Part shown: piece by piece, positions 54,758 through 64,000 of the stretch
Position numbering within the stretch: the stretch's first letter is position 1
How the letters are laid out: every line of letters begins with the position of its first letter
Assembly: GCF_037176765.1 (NCBI RefSeq)
Contig: NC_090021.1
Coordinates: 187,876,378 to 187,940,377, forward strand
Length of the DNA stretch: 64,000 bases
Source: Anolis sagrei
Taxonomy: Eukaryota; Chordata; Lepidosauria; Squamata; Anolidae
Direction: 5' to 3'
The notes under the pieces: model-generated
Told to the model about the DNA's origin: nothing
Database searches by the model: none
What the model saw: the letters and a program-made list of their open reading frames with translations, nothing else
Translations under genes and position numbers: made by a program

Positions 54758-54924
54758 AGCATGTTATCCAAAGGTGTTGTATTGTTGCATGACACTGCAT
54801 GTCTGCACACCGCTGCCCATACAGTCGACACTCTTCAAAACCTGCATTTTGTAGTGTTAAAGCATCCTCTCTAAAGCCCTGAATTTGCCCCATCAGATTA
54901 CTATCTGATTGAGAGAGATTGCTC

Positions 54925-55010
54925 CATGTCTTCAATATATAAATACTATGTTGTACCCCACCTCGAACCTTTAGGAGTTGTGAGTAAAAAAATAAATTAT
55001 TATTATTTAA
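54925..55010 (+). mobile_element. LINE 3' tail
   Basis: 'tgttgtaccccacctcgaac' and 'aggagttgtgagtaaaaaa', then (TTA)n. Confidence 0.5.
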
Positions 55011-56408
55011 GAAAATTACTTTGGCACAGAATAAACCGTTTATTCAGAATACTAAATAGAATTCATTATAAAATGACTATAAATGGAGCTATGTGGGGAA
55101 ACTCCTTATGAACAGATAAAAAAACATCAGTATTAGAAAAGGAAAGAAAATTATTTTTCCTCCACAAGTTTTCTATTGTGTAAAGAAGAAGAAACATTAA
55201 TTTCAATGAAATGAATTAAAAAAGGAAACCAAGACTAGGAATATGTAATAATGATCTGCGATTGAATTTATTCCTATGTAGATGACTTTCTTCCTCTTAC
55301 ATAGTTTTAAGAAATGATTTTCAGGCAGTGAACATGTCTACCTTAAACAGTTTATTCATCATTCTTAATTAATGTATTTCATAAGCCGCCCCCTGATTTT
55401 TCTTACTCCCCCAAGGCATTTACATTTCTAATGTTATCAAGTTCATGCCATTCTTTAAATGAGAAAAAAAACTTTATAGACTTCAACTTTTCTTCTGGGC
55501 ACAAATGAAGTCCACATCTAGCAGAAAGTTAGCACATCCATATTTGCTTTCACTTGCAAAAGATCTAAATCTCTTAAAAACAGTAAAGTGGAATCTGTAT
55601 TAAACATGACTGCCCTGACTAGCCATGTGCAATTTTATAGGTTTTTGAATAACTTGCCAAAACTGTTCTTTGGTTAATTTGAAATTTGACTTGTACCTTA
55701 ACCCATTTGAAATAGAAGCAGTAGGTTTACAGAAATGATTAAAACTGTGTGCTTGTAATTATATGATTCTCGTGACTTTGAACTTGCAGCACAGAAAATA
55801 ATTTTGTATGTAGATTGTTTCCTTTGGATCTTCTAGCTAGGATTAAGGCAAAATATGGCTTTGCATGATTTAATATTTTAGCTGTTTTAATAAATAAATT
55901 AACATAATCATGCACTGTAATTTTGAACTGGCTAAAATATTATCAGAAAAGCTTTCAAAACAACCTACACTTAAAAATACATATACGTGATACATTATGT
56001 TGCAAAGGTACTGACAGAAATTAAGTTCAGTTGTTAGTGGTAGACTTCTATGGGATAGAAAGCTAGATTGTTGTGTTCTTCCACTGTAAATTCAGTAGCC
56101 AGTGGAACGCATGTTTCAGGAAAGTGTGTTTACAGTAAGTCGGTTTGCAAACTCTGAAGGAACAGATGTCAGGCTGTGCATATTGTGTGTATCATGGAAA
56201 CAGAGTGAGTGTCTGGGAAAAAAATGAATCAAATACTTACTGTAATTACTGACACCAGCAGTATATTACTGTGATTGATTGACTATGCTGATAGTTTAGG
56301 AAAAACTAATACAGAAAGTTTAGGAAAAACAAGGTTATGTAAGGAACACTAAACACAGTAGAAAAACAGAAGTGAAGAGTAATGATGAATGCATGCTTTT
56401 AGTTTGTG
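55011..56408. other. Intronic unique sequence, no recognised feature
   Basis: AT-rich, repeat-free by eye. No exon with CERKL-like coding potential recognised. Confidence 0.45.
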
Positions 56409-56590
56409 CATCTGTATTGTAGAATTAATGCAGTTTGGCACCACTTCAGCTGCTTAATGAGGCATCAGTACTCTTTGGTAGAGAAGGCTAAAGATCTTAT
56501 AAAACTACAACTCCCATGATTCCATAGCATTGAGCCATGGCAGTTTAAATTGTGTAAAATTGCATTAATTGCTGTGTAGGTGTACTCTTA
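56409..56590. mobile_element. Palindromic MITE, family B
   Basis: 'gcatctgtattgtagaatta', 'tgaggcatcagtactctttg' and 'ccatagcattgagccatggc', ending near 'gctgtgtaggtgtac'. Confidence 0.7.
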
Positions 56591-57934
56591 CCTAGACTGG
56601 GGTTGATCTTGCTCTTTGTACCCAGGTGGGTAACTCCTAGTAAGAAGATGTGTGGTGCTGGGAAGTCCTGTTTAGTAAGAAACTGTGAGATAATGCACAT
56701 CCTGCACATCCAGCTTAACAGTGGCCCTTGCCCAATTGCTGAACTCATTGGTAGCCATTCTATGTTACAGTTTCCTTCAATAGTATATTAATGAAACAAA
56801 ATATATTTCGCTGTATTAAATCAGGCGTCCTTGCTTCCTGCCGTGATGGACCACAGCTTGGTAACTGGCACCATTGGATTAATCCTCTGAATACACCCAA
56901 GCAAGAGCAGGCTGTGCCCAAACCCTAGGGAATGTAAGTCTCTTGCTTTGATATGCCAATGCAAGAAAAGGAGGGGTAGGAGTTTTTCGACAGCGAGATC
57001 TTTATTATTCACTGTGTTTATTTCTTTAGCCCACATAAATATATAACATTCTTTCATTACTTGACTGTTGATATAAATATGTACATTCGATGTTGTCTTG
57101 TTTGGCGGCAGGTGGTATGAATAACAACACACAAGAATTAAGAGAAAGGAAGACTGTAATTTCTGAGAATAATATGACACGTTATTATAGTTGACCTTGG
57201 ATGAAACCTGCAGAGTAGTAATGAAGCTTACACACAGGATTAGCTGTAGCCCTCATGCCGTTGACACATATAATATAAATAAGAACATGAGCAATTCTTT
57301 TTCCAGCAGGTCAAAATAATCAAGGTTTGTGTTCTGGAGTGATTGGTTGTTACACCAAGGCACTTTAATTTATGGAACATGGTACATGCATCTCTTATCA
57401 GGGATGACAGGTTTTAAAATTACATTTCTGATCCACGAATTTACTGTTTTCAGCCTGAATGACAAATCTGATTCACAGGTGGACATCATGATTACAAGCA
57501 CCATGCAGGGAGGCACATAGCAAGAAACAACATGGGGGAAAGAGTACACAGTTTGAACTGGAAGTTATTTATGGTCAGACTACTATGTGCATACTCAGTG
57601 TTTGTATGCAGTGTCCAATATATAAGAAAAAAAAAGATTGTTCTGATTTTCAAGACTTATCACAACAGACAAATTTAGGCCTAACTCAGTCACTAATTCC
57701 TACTAGAAGAGACTCACTCAATTAATTGTGGAATGGTAAATTAGCAGTTATATCATTTCCATAGTTTCACCATTTTTTTCCAGTTGGGACTAACCCACTT
57801 AATGTATTTACAAAGCACCCACAACTTTCCTAGTGTGAAATATGCATAGAAATAGCAAAGTGTTTTAACACTGCTAACTAGCACTGTTTGTATGGACACA
57901 AAACTATTTCTTGGCCTTCTACTGTACTTCATCA
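56591..57934. other. Intronic unique sequence, no recognised feature
   Basis: Low-repeat AT-rich sequence. Short frames have no recognisable domain. Confidence 0.45.
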
Positions 57935-58075
57935 CACTAGAGAATGAATCCACCTTAAATCTGGTTTCTGTCTCCTGCAGAATGCTGGGGTTTGTAACTT
58001 AGTGAGGCTGTTAAAGGCTCCTCCTTAAACTACAGGAGGCAGAAACCGGATTTAAAGTGGATTCATTCTCTAGTG
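57935..58075. mobile_element. Palindromic MITE, family C
   Basis: Ends CACTAGAGAATGAATCCAC and its complement. The inverted arms extend through 'ggtttctgtctcctg', giving a stem of about 40 bp with few mismatches. No target duplication is identified. Confidence 0.75.
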
Positions 58076-58290
58076 GGATGGGGTGTCATTTTGTCTTATA
58101 CTGCAGTTTTACATGACAACAAAATTTATTCTGGAGGGCAACCTAACATTGTAGAGCAGAATTTCAGAGTCCATGCAAAACCATGATGAGAAGGATAATT
58201 TATTATCCAGATGTCTCCACTGAATTTAGGCTGTTAATAATTACATTTCTATAGTAAATATCGATCACAGCCCCCAAATTATTGTTAAAT

Positions 58291-58491
58291 ATGTATTGTC
58301 GAAGGCTTTCATGGCTGGAATCACTAAGTTCTTGTGGGTTTTTTCGGGCAATAGAGTCATGTTCTAGAGGCATTTCTCCTGACGTTTCGCCTGCATCTAT
58401 GGCAAGATGCTTGCCATAGATGCAGGCGAAACGTCAGGAGAAATGCCTCTAGAACATGGCTCTATAGCCCGAAAAAACCCCCACAAGAACC
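58291..58491. mobile_element. Penelope-like fold-back fragment with hammerhead-like half-motifs
   Basis: Near-perfect inverted duplication with arms of about 75 bp, flanked by a perfect 12-bp duplication TATTGTTAAATA (58279-58290 and 58492-58503). Each arm carries GCAGGCGAAACGTC, the 3' half of a hammerhead-like core, and the symmetry centre (near 58405) falls where the other half should be. It is related to 41181-41388 and to the segment at 21605. Confidence 0.5.
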
Positions 58492-58503
58492 TATTGTTAA
58501 ATA

Positions 58504-61500
58504 ACTTTTGCTTTGCAACTTCTACTAACACTTCGGATAGGTAACTAAATATTGAGTGATGGACATGTCTTTGTCAGTAAACTTTGAATCCACATTTAAT
58601 GTTCCTTTCTTAGTATTTCACTAATATAAACTGCAGAATCATGTTTGGAGATGCCATATTCTTTATGCAGTAAATACTTTGCATAGGACATTTTTATTCA
58701 TTTGCAAGTAACACATTTTTCTAACAGACTGAACAGTATTATTCAATGCTATGATTACTCACTTTGTGTAAAAAGCAGTTTTTCTTCCAAAGTCCTCTGG
58801 GAAGTATTTGGCAGGAGCATTGAAAATATTTGACTTGTTCTTGTGGGGTTCATTTTAAAGCAGTGTACATAGGTTATGTGCTTAAAATAAAATTACTGAT
58901 AGCTTTAGCACCATTACACAGTTCATTGTTGATGGTATTTTGTTTTGGCATATTTTTAACACATGTAGCTAGGCTTAACTGTCTCTCAACAGTTGTGATA
59001 CATGTTTGAGATGTAGGGAGGAATCATGTTTGAATCTGTAGACTGAAATCTCCAGAGTTAATCCATAAATGTTCTCATCTGTTGAAGAGATAGCATTTTG
59101 CCTCCTGGCAAAAGGGATCTTCAGCTGGTGTGAGACAGGCAGGGAAGGACTGGAATCGTTCCATCCTCTCCGAACAAGTAATTGGCACTATCAAAGCTAA
59201 CAGTGCAAATAATTTTGTTCTGTATGCACATGAGGTTCAAAAAGACCTCAGGTGGATGTATAATGTTGTTCTTCTGTACATGATAATTTTAATGGACTAG
59301 TTTAAATCAGCCTTTGTGTGTGGGGCAAATAACTTCTACTGCTACTACAAGTTTATGTTTACTTTAGAACATAATTAGAACTTTTTCAAACTTGCGACTT
59401 CTTTCTTCCCAGCCAGGTATATAGAAATATAAAATAGGTATAAAAATCAAACATGCACTGATAATAAATCAGCATTTGCAAGACTTGCTAAATAGGCAAG
59501 TTGAGCTGGAACATTTTCTGCAGGCTCTACTGTAAACACTGTTGTTGCTAACAGATTTGTGTAAATGGGTGGTGTTCAGAAACCTTTTACTGATGCTATT
59601 TTGTTGTGCCAAGCTAGGGGGACCCCATTTGGTGCTTTCTGATAATGCTTAGACATGTAATCATAATTTCACGCATACCTCTTGATTTAGGCCAAATAAT
59701 TTCTATTATTACATACCTTTTTTTTTGTTGCTAAGGTCAAAAATTATGAAACAGCATTATTACTCCTAGTTGCAATGGTGTTTATTATTGCGACTTTACT
59801 GTTCAACCTCCATATCCACATGAGATAGATTCCTGGACTTACTAACAGAGTTACCCTGGAGGACCTAGGAAATTCCTAGAAGGGGCATGTTAAGTCTGAT
59901 GCAGGTAGGTGTAACTGCAGATTCTGATTCCATGGGTGTAAGCATTGTACTATATTGAGAGAAGCAAATATGATGGTAATGGTGATGATAATTTACTGCT
60001 AGGCATCAAAATGGTTGAGCAAAATCCAAAGACCTAATATCTTGTCTTGTGAATTATCCTTTCACAAGATCATTAGATGTTCTAACTGTAAACCACTTTG
60101 GTGAGATATCCTGCTTTCAACAGGATACAAAATATCAATCTGGGTGTTCATTCCTCTCAAAGCCATGCAATGGCTAATCAGCCATCTGCATTGAGCTATG
60201 CATTTTATCTACCATGAATTTAGGTTATCAAGAACAGGGAGTTGTGAAGAATGTCTCAAAAAAGACTTTTGTCCTATAAATCCAGCCTCCTTCATCTTAT
60301 GTTCCTTAAATTGTGGAAAGACTGTATCTCTCACAGTTTAAGACATTGGCTGTCTTGTCCCCTGACAACTCTAGTGAGCTAGCAGGTAAGAAAACCCAGT
60401 CAGCAGCAATATGTGTAAAGCTTTGGATGCAGCTGCTACCTGGCAGGAGCTCCTTGGAGCCAGAGAGAAAGGAGACACAGGAGTAGTTTGCTGACTGAGA
60501 CTTAAGCTTAACCAACACAACCTTACCACACACACAAATTTTGAACTAAGAGGTGGATTTGCTTTGTGGCTTAAAGGCCTGTAGAGGCAAGAAAGGAAAC
60601 ATTCTTCTAGCATGAATGTTCTCTATAAACTATCGTAATAGTGGGAGGAATATGCAAATGTAATCTTTAGATTTTAATTAGGCCAAATTTTCATTTGATA
60701 CCATTTTGGAAGGGCCTACTTAAATTAAAACACACATACCTGATACTGAAGTGCTTAACACATGCCAGTAGAAATTAATACCTTTAGCTGCATTTATTTT
60801 TCATTCTAGTCTTGAAAAAGCGAACATGAGCAGAAATTGTGAGTAGAATTAGCATCAAGCAGATGAATCCATCCCTAATCCTGTTTATGCTCCACATCAG
60901 GCAGATGTGCCAAAATTGGTGTAGACAAGCTCTTGGCTTATAATAATAATTTTAAGAGCAATAGACTATTGTTTTTGTTAAGACTTTTCTTAATGCTGAG
61001 TGTTTCAAAAAGAGACGAAACAAGTGTAACCTACTTTATGAAGGACCCTGCTTGTTTCTTATGTTGGTTGAACAACGTGGCAGGAAAGATTATCTTTATT
61101 CCTTGTAATTAAATTGACTTTTAAAAATACAATGGCAAGTGGGTGCCGAATTAAATAAATAGCATGATATCTAATGTATACCTAAATCCCTTGTAAGAAC
61201 AGATGGTACCCTGTGTCCTTCTAGGTAATATGAGAAGAGAGTTAATGTTTTGGAAGAGCTAGCAATATAATCAGCATGATACTAATGAATGGACAATTCT
61301 TCCACCAAGAAAAATCTGTAGTGTGAGATGTAGTTTGAAGAAAGCTTAAAATATGTGATTTTAAGTATAAAAACATAACATCAAGGTTCTTTTTAATTTA
61401 GTTAAAATGTTGTTGAAATTCCACAGGTTCACAATTAAAAGTAAGAGAATAAAAATATTTTAATGTTAATTGTTACTAAATGTCCATTATGTTGAAATGA

Positions 61501-61947
61501 GTGTTTCTAAAAACTAACATATTAGGATTGCTTTGCTGTGCAGGAGAAAGCAAATCTAATGCAGTGTAACTTCTCCATTTCTAGTTAATTTTGTTAGTGT
61601 GTGCTTGTAACAAGTTATCCAAAGGAAACTGATTTTTCCCTCTTTCAGTACCAGCAAACATTAACTTATTTTGTAATGAGATCACAACAACTAAGCAGGA
61701 AACAGCTGAAGAAAATATATTTATTTGGTTGACGACTTTTGTCTTATTTTATACAACCAAAGGGATTTACTGAATATGTTTTCCCAACTCCCTTGGTATT
61801 GTTGGCCCTGGGCCCTTGGTCATGATTCCTCACCAGCTGCAAAGCCAACCCTGAATGGTTGAAAAGACACATACACACTGTTTTAGTCAGGTGGTGTCCT
61901 TGCTGTATGGATGCTCTAGATTTAGCAAGGTAGTGTGTAGCCTCAGG
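58504..61947. other. Long intronic unique stretch
   Basis: About 3.4 kb of AT-rich sequence with almost no recognisable repeats, apart from a possible LINE-type tail at about 60080-60135. No exon recognised. This is the most repeat-poor part of the CERKL intron. Confidence 0.45.
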
Positions 61948-62093
61948 CTCCTTCCACACAGTTGAATAAAATCCCACATCTGCTTTGAACTGGAATATAT
62001 GGCAGTGTGGACTCAGATAACCCAGTTCAAAGCAGATATTAAGGGATTTTCTGTCTTGATATTCTGTGTTATATGGCTGTGAGAAAGGGGCCT
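61948..62093. mobile_element. Palindromic MITE, family A
   Basis: 'ggctccttccacacagttga' pairs with 'ggctgtgagaaaggggcc'. The interior has 'ctgctttgaactggaatata' and 'cccagttcaaagcagatatt'. Confidence 0.75.
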
Positions 62094-62221
62094 CAGAGAC
62101 AGATTCAGCTAGAAAAACATGGAGCAGAATACTTGGCAAAGCAACATCTGAGTGTAGATAAGATGCCAAATGTTACGAATGAAGATCAAAAAACTGCACT
62201 ACAATGTGGACAACTCAAATA

Positions 62222-62394
62222 ATAATATAATAATAATAAACTTTATTTATACCCTGCCACCATCTCCCCAACAGGGACTTGGGGCAGCTTACATGAGGCC
62301 AAGCCCATACAACAAATTACAATGAAGTAAGATACAAGTTACAATAAAATAAACAACATTACAGAAAAATACAGAACATATGACTACAATGGAA

Positions 62395-62428
<34 letters not shown>

Positions 62429-62815
62429 AGAAACCAAACATAATGACAGTGAGCGGGCTGCATGAACATAAATTGATTAAAAACTCACGATGAGATAAAG
62501 GAGCAGAATTATTTGTGAGTGAGAACTCGTAGAGAGACAGGGTGATAGACTGACCTTCAAACAAGGGGGGTGTAGTCTAGGACAAAGACGTTGAGGGGAG
62601 CAATAGGTTAAGAATATGTAATAACTCTCCAAAAGCGCAATGGAAGAGCCAGGTCTTGAGATCCTTTTTAAAGGTTTCTAAGGTAGGGGCTTTCCTAATC
62701 TCTCTGGGCAAAGGGTTCCAGAGTCGGGGGGCCACAGAGGAGAAGGCTCCCTCCCTTGTACCCACAAGGCGAGTCTGAGAAACTGGCAAGGGTGAAAGGA
62801 GGGCCAGTATTAATA
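62222..62815 (-). mobile_element. L2-like LINE 3' end with ORF2 C-terminus
   Basis: The minus-strand frame 62789-62577 reads TREGAFSSVAPRLWNPLPRE and FKKDLKTWLF, the LINE C-terminal signature. The tail and 3' UTR extend to (AAT)n at 62222. It ends 80 bp upstream of CERKL exon 2. 5'-truncated. Confidence 0.75.
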
Positions 62816-62895
62816 GTATGTTTTCTCTATGTACTTTTTATTGCGAGTTTATATTCTGATTTTCCCTGTTCTGATTTTTCCTCTTCTTTGGACAG

Positions 62896-63138
62896 ATGAC
62901 TCCCGGATGAGCTTGCAACAGGATGAGGAATATGTGGAAATGAAAGATGTATTTTCCGTAAAACTGAAACGCCGTCGTTTTGCTGGACAGGAAAAAGGTG
63001 GCTTATTATTAGGTGTGGCAATTTTTCTGTGCCTGAAAAAAGAAGGCAACAAACTTAAAGATTCCATCATCAATCTAAATAACTCAAGTGAAGACCACTG
63101 TCATTTGTGGTTTCGGTGTTTGAAACAAATCTTGAATG
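62896..63138 (+). CDS. CERKL: Ceramide kinase-like protein, coding exon 2 (partial gene)
   Basis: 243 bp between acceptor GGACAG (to 62895) and donor AATG|GTAAG (63138/63139). In phase with exon 1 it reads DDSRMSLQQDEEYVEMKDVF, SVKLKRRRFAGQEKGG, LLLGVAIFLCLKKEGNKLKD and SSEDHCHLWFRCLKQILNG. The human counterpart contains EEFIELKDIFSVKLKRR, LLGITLFICLKKEQNKLKN and LSEDHCDIWFRQFKKILAG (from memory), so length and order agree closely. It encodes most of the PH-like region. KLKRR corresponds to the nuclear localisation signal described for CERKL. The exon leaves phase 1 and the next exon is outside the window. Confidence 0.95.
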
Positions 63139-63224
63139 GTAAGTTCTCTTCAGAAATACAGTTGTCCTTTAAAATATGTTGCAAGAAGCCAATTGTGTTA
63201 ATAATACTTATTGATCTATTTCTA

Positions 63225-63662
63225 GATAAGTGTAGTGAAGGGGTGCCTCACCGGGAAGGTGTAAGTGAAGGGCGGAGCAAGCTGCAGGCATCTGGGGCGC
63301 CCGGGATATGGAAAAAAGAGATAGAGTGGCTCTGGGCCCAGAAAAACACACCTCTTTTACCTGTCTGACTCGCCCATGTATCTTATTACTGTACTTCCTC
63401 CTCTACCTCTCAGATCTCGCTCCTGAAGACTGCAGTGAAGTGGTGCAAGTGCACATGTGCGAGATCTGAGAGGCAGAGAAGGAGGTACAGAAATAGGAAA
63501 ATTACCAAATTGAAATCAAATCTGATACTTTTTAAATTTTTATTTGGTGTGCGTTGGAAGAGGGGTAGTCTTATACGGCGAATATATCCCAAACTCTATA
63601 AACTGGAAAAGCTGGGGGTCGTCTTATATGCCCAGTCGTCTTATATGCCGGAAAATACGGTA
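63225..63662 (+). repeat. Unclassified interspersed repeat, family H
   Basis: 'gaaggggtgcctcaccggga', 'gtgcacatgtgcgagatctg', 'gtgtgcgttggaagaggggt' and 'cgtcttatatgccggaaaa' ending in 'tacggta'. An inverted copy is at 40499-40915. It begins about 85 bp after CERKL exon 2. Confidence 0.55.
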
Positions 63663-64000
63663 TTCTCATCTTTCTGTACAGCTCTTTTTTATTGGAAAAT
63701 CTTCATTCAAAGATACATGATAAAAGTTTATAGCAAGTATGATTTTATATGTTCACCAAAAGTGAGGCAAGAAGAGAATTTGGAAAGATTCTAGTAGAAG
63801 ATGGAGCAGCTAATGTTATTCTAAAAGGACAAGAGTTACTTTGAACTTGATTTCTGTTATTATGTCTTCACGTTTACTGTGATGTTTCAAGTTCAAAATG
63901 CTCTTAAAGAAAAAAATACCTTAGCTTTCACAATTCAGTGAAGTTTTACTCAATATGGTGTAGTGCAAATCTGTGGGGTTTATAAAAATATTAATAGAAG
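63663..64000. other. CERKL: CERKL intron 2, start (window edge)
   Basis: AT-rich sequence. No further CERKL exon (expected to begin with a GFPN-like codon run) is seen before the edge. Confidence 0.5.

Larger units (their letters stand above)
48935..62895 (+). other. CERKL: CERKL intron 1
   Basis: About 14 kb between donor GTGAGA (48935) and acceptor TTTGGACAG (ending 62895), both phase 1. It is filled with SINEs, LINE ends, MITEs and long AT-rich unique stretches (listed separately). Near its start are family-B fragments (48969-49005, 49295-49350) and a 21-bp tandem duplication (49252-49293). Confidence 0.85.

Noticed and set aside
63230-63368. Extension of CERKL exon 2 frame to 63368
   Set aside because: A good donor (AATG|GTAAG) at 63138/63139 matches the known exon end. 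The downstream frame runs into repeat family H.

Overview
The window is nuclear DNA from a vertebrate, almost certainly a squamate reptile and probably an iguanian-type lizard (the clade is an inference). The reasons are two intron-containing vertebrate genes in the syntenic order NEUROD1 then CERKL, and a squamate-like repeat load: CR1 and L2-like LINE ends, a Bov-B fragment, Sauria-type tRNA SINEs, many fold-back DNA transposons (MITEs), hAT, mariner and Tigger-like elements, a Helitron and Penelope-like fragments. No intact virus-like element was recognised.

Layout. 1-22.8 kb is upstream gene-poor sequence: repeat relics, about 920 bp of near-pure polypurine (17.45-18.37 kb), an orphan CpG-rich block (19.66-19.96 kb) and two stretches with enhancer-like motif content. 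22.86-32.4 kb is NEUROD1 on the plus strand: promoter with E-boxes, GC boxes and a TATA box, a non-coding exon 1 (about 23128-23245), a 5.1-kb intron, and a single coding exon (CDS 28336-29577, 413 aa). 32.4-48.4 kb is intergenic, filled with nested transposons, and ends in 1 kb of GGAAA-type polypurine repeat. CERKL begins at 48.66 kb, also on plus: coding exon 1 (48661-48934), a 14-kb intron, and exon 2 (62896-63138). The rest of CERKL lies beyond the right edge.

The most notable feature is directly behind the NEUROD1 stop codon. About 2.1 kb of tandem repeats (29573-31740) are degenerate copies of the gene's own last ~30 codons plus stop. Four copies in a row have an exact 140-bp period. 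Several copies still read HERxM..QLxAIFxD-stop, and some look more like canonical vertebrate NEUROD1 than the live exon does. The array appears to sit inside the 3' UTR. The NEUROD1 protein itself is longer than usual because of Glu, Ala and His runs.

Other points of interest are a perfect 23-bp inverted repeat of GC boxes just upstream of the NEUROD1 TATA box, a roughly 16-copy compound minisatellite in NEUROD1 intron 1, a hAT MITE 59 nt from the NEUROD1 splice acceptor, and two Penelope-like fold-backs centred on a hammerhead-ribozyme-like motif. NEUROD1 is a neuronal and endocrine bHLH activator and CERKL a retina-associated ceramide-kinase-like protein. They are neighbours by conserved synteny, not an operon. 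All coordinates were read by eye; repeat edges are approximate unless target-site duplications are cited.
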